Shown: in pieces, positions 62,274 to 64,000 of the stretch
Numbering within the stretch: the first letter of the stretch is position 1
Layout: each line of letters starts with the position of its first letter
DNA from: Lonepinella sp042468235
Lineage (GTDB): Bacteria > Pseudomonadota > Gammaproteobacteria > Enterobacterales > Pasteurellaceae
Direction of reading: 5' to 3'
DNA length: 64,000 nt
NCBI RefSeq assembly: GCF_042468235.1
Contig: NZ_CP170386.1
Location: 124,001 to 188,000 of the forward strand
Program-made: the position numbers and the translations under genes
Notes under the pieces: generated by a model
What the model was told of the DNA's origin: nothing
Database searches by the model: none
The model's input: the letters and a program-made list of their open reading frames with translations, nothing else

Positions 62274-62986
62274 CCGAACAAACCCAAACAACCGACAATA
62301 TCGAACAGCTTAAAGCCGAATTTCAGAAGAAAAAGGCGGATTATTTAGCCAAAGAGAGCAAACTCAAAGGCCTAGAAAGCGAAAAAGCCAAAGCGGAAGA
62401 AATGAAAGCCGCTTTAGAAAATGAGCTACAAGAGATCGCCGACAAAACGCAAACCGCTATCGATGCGGATAAATTTTTAACGGCGGATCAGTATGCAGAA
62501 ATGAAATCAGCGGATTTTAATTTAAAAGCGAAAATTGATTATTATCAAGCTGTAATAGAAGAAGTTGAAGATAAGTTATATAAATTTAAAACTGAATTAC
62601 ATTATGAAAGAAGTAATATTTTAAATTTACGAGTTGGATTATTTAGAGAAATAATTCACACCTTAATTGAAGATTTTAAACGTTCACACGGTGCAGAGTT
62701 AAGTAAAATTTTTGCTATTTATGCAAAATCTGGATTAACAAATATTAATTCTTATTCACCTAAAGACCCAATTATTCAAGAGCTTGATAACTTTATGGAT
62801 ATTGTTCGGGAATTTATTAATATTTCCGCCCCAATAGATGAAAATTTTACCGTTAAAAATTTAATATATGATTTTAAAGCACCATCTATTATTAAACTTC
62901 ACCACGATAAAACACTGGAAGAAATGGGAATATTGACACCAGAACCAAGAGGATTTAAAAAATTAATCAATGATTTAACGAAATAA
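62270..62986 (+). CDS. coiled-coil island protein, function unknown
   Basis: This 238-residue protein is not recognised. Residues 7-115 are strongly charged and heptad-like (IEQLKAEFQKKKADYLAKES and following), predicting a long coiled coil. The rest is an A/T-rich-coded helical region with no obvious catalytic motif, signal peptide or membrane segment. Its start overlaps the AlpA stop by 4 nt, so the two are coupled. Base composition shifts to A/T-rich from about 62500. Confidence 0.7.
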   Translation: MTEQTQTTDNIEQLKAEFQKKKADYLAKESKLKGLESEKAKAEEMKAALENELQEIADKTQTAIDADKFLTADQYAEMKSADFNLKAKIDYYQAVIEEVEDKLYKFKTELHYERSNILNLRVGLFREIIHTLIEDFKRSHGAELSKIFAIYAKSGLTNINSYSPKDPIIQELDNFMDIVREFINISAPIDENFTVKNLIYDFKAPSIIKLHHDKTLEEMGILTPEPRGFKKLINDLTK

Positions 62987-62999
62987 GGAAAAATATAAA

Positions 63000-63686
63000 A
63001 TGAGCATATTAGACAAAGTAAAAGAAAGCCTAAAGAAAGACCAATCAAGCATGGGTAATGAAATATCGCTAGATAATACAGGTTATTTAGAAATTGATAA
63101 CAGAAATAAAGAGCTTGAACAAGAACTTTTAAAAAATCTAAGTGAAACACAGTTCTTTAATCTTATTAATATTGTAAAAACACAAAAGAAACAAGGCGAA
63201 AGCATAGGGATAATTTTACCTACAACATTTTTAAAAATAGAAGACGATAACCGAATAGATGTACAGCAAGCAATGACGCTATCAAGTGAATTTGATTGTA
63301 AAAAACTTACACTTGATAGTTATATTCTACACTCAAAAATTGATTCAAATAGTCTTTATTCTGGAATTGATTTAAATAAAACATTAAATCAGATATTAGA
63401 TAAACAATGGATTTATTCATTATTAAATGCTGGTTTTACTGGTGAAATAAATTGGCTTAAAAAAATCCAGACTAACAAGCCTGATAATGTAATTAATGGT
63501 GCGAAAGTTGGCGACAAACAGACCTATAAAAGCATTAATGCTGTAGTGAAAGCTGGTTTAGAAAAATTAGGCGAAACTATTAAAAATTCAGGCGATTTTG
63601 TGGCAATTTGCGGGCGTAATATTATCCCCGATCACCCTGTAATTCTTCAGTATGGCGACCTAAACCCAGATCATACACACAAATGA
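63000..63686 (+). CDS. island protein, function unknown
   Basis: This 228-residue protein is not recognised. It is a soluble, mixed alpha/beta protein without signal or membrane segments. It starts MSILDKVKESLKKDQ and has a C-terminal segment GDFVAICGRNIIPDHPVIL. Lys/Asn/Ile-rich codons reflect low G+C. RBS AAGGAAAAA lies before the ATG, 13 nt after the coiled-coil gene. It overlaps the next gene by 4 nt, so the genes form one operon. Confidence 0.7.
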   Translation: MSILDKVKESLKKDQSSMGNEISLDNTGYLEIDNRNKELEQELLKNLSETQFFNLINIVKTQKKQGESIGIILPTTFLKIEDDNRIDVQQAMTLSSEFDCKKLTLDSYILHSKIDSNSLYSGIDLNKTLNQILDKQWIYSLLNAGFTGEINWLKKIQTNKPDNVINGAKVGDKQTYKSINAVVKAGLEKLGETIKNSGDFVAICGRNIIPDHPVILQYGDLNPDHTHK

Positions 63687-63931
63687 CAATTTCACAGAAA
63701 TTAATAGGCGGATTGCGTGCGGTGAATGTTCCATATTTCCCAGAGAACAGCATTTTAATCACTAGATTTAATAATATTTCCTTTTATTTTCTACAAAATT
63801 CTGTACGCCGTATTATTGAAGAAGTACCAACAAAAAACCGCACGGAAACTTATTCAAGTATAACGTGCGACTTCATCATCGAAGACTACAACGCCGCCGC
63901 ATTGATTGAAAATATCGAAATTATGGAATAA
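63683..63931 (+). CDS. small island protein, function unknown
   Basis: This 82-residue protein is not recognised. It reads MTISQKLIGGLRAVNVPYFP with a beta-rich middle (ILITRFNNISFYFLQ). It starts inside the stop of the preceding gene (ATGA), which supports it as real and coupled. A terminator follows 25 nt after its stop, so it ends an operon of alpA and three unknown genes. Confidence 0.65.
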   Translation: MTISQKLIGGLRAVNVPYFPENSILITRFNNISFYFLQNSVRRIIEEVPTKNRTETYSSITCDFIIEDYNAAALIENIEIME

Positions 63932-63956
63932 TGCACCGCACTTTTTAAGCGTAACC

Positions 63957-63985
63957 AATAGGGCGATAAATTCGCCCTATTTTTT
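63957..63985 (+). terminator. terminator of the first island operon
   Basis: AATAGGGCG and CGCCCTATT form a 9-bp stem with a 7-nt loop, followed by TTTTTT. Its stem resembles that of the integrase terminator at 61593-61617 (both GGGCG/CGCCC). Confidence 0.88.
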
Positions 63986-64000
63986 CGCTTATACAGTTTA

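Larger units (their letters stand above)
60158..64000 (+). mobile_element. integrated island at tRNA-Ser, right end beyond window
   Basis: Immediately after the tRNA come a P4-type integrase, an AlpA-like regulator and three unrecognised genes, mostly of lower G+C than the left side. This arrangement is typical of integrative islands and, in detail, of Gram-negative phage-inducible islands. The tRNA 3' half would be the left attachment site. The right copy is not in the window. Confidence 0.85.

Overview
The window is chromosomal DNA of a gammaproteobacterium of the family Pasteurellaceae. The main evidence is about 40 copies of the 9-bp uptake signal sequence AAGTGCGGT or its complement ACCGCACTT (the Haemophilus influenzae subtype). 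Several occur as closely spaced inverted pairs at gene ends, where they form terminator hairpins. The gene order hinT, lipoprotein, nagZ, rlmC, the sialic acid cluster (siaPT-nanM divergent from nanEK-siaR-nanA-nagBA) and the protein sequences also fit this family. The species cannot be fixed by eye. The genome has arginine, histidine and ammonium-assimilation genes that some relatives have lost.

Layout. 1-3745: plsC, ftsP, prmA and dusB (cut by the left edge) on the minus strand. 3912-6454: metY and an isolated ATPase gene with a nested palindromic promoter region. 6570-11007: argCBH with argE divergent, the same arrangement as in E. coli. 11193-20583: a nitrogen-assimilation block (glnA, gltBD, gdhA). 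20740-26111: tex, an Na+/H+ antiporter, a methionine/lysine repeat protein and a porin. The porin lies under two CRP-type sites, one of them an ideal palindrome. 26657-28434: a glutathione S-transferase and an accessory pair made of a NYN nuclease and a truncated antitoxin-like gene. 28689-38653: the full sialic acid uptake and breakdown cluster. It runs from periplasmic mutarotation (NanM) and TRAP uptake (SiaPT) through NanA, NanK, NanE, NagA and NagB to fructose-6-phosphate. 38714-46537: tpx, a HAD phosphatase, a membrane protein, comF-nfuA, ribF and pflB-focA. 46790-50754: hinT, lipoprotein, nagZ, rlmC and a DMT transporter. 50763-52865: murJ and rpsT, divergent. 52968-58136: an incomplete his operon (hisB, hisH, hisA, hisF, hisIE) interrupted by a VapBC toxin-antitoxin pair and by a LysM lipoprotein gene. 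58162-59907: a SulP transporter. 60068-60157: tRNA-Ser(GGA). From there to the right edge runs an integrated island with a tyrosine integrase, an AlpA-type regulator and three unrecognised genes. Its start resembles Gram-negative phage-inducible islands.

Three non-coding finds stand out. (1) A family of 46-47 nt double-hairpin units (five units at three loci). Their stems vary with compensatory base changes, and each locus begins 4-11 nt after the stop codon of a minus-strand gene (argH, gst, pflB). They behave like REP/BIME sequences, but the sequence is not one I recognise. (2) A 165-bp full-length imperfect palindrome (MITE-like) that interrupts the last codons of rlmC. Removing it together with one copy of a TA duplication restores a plausible C-terminus. 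(3) The rpsT leader, which has several mutually exclusive hairpins in front of a UUG start codon.
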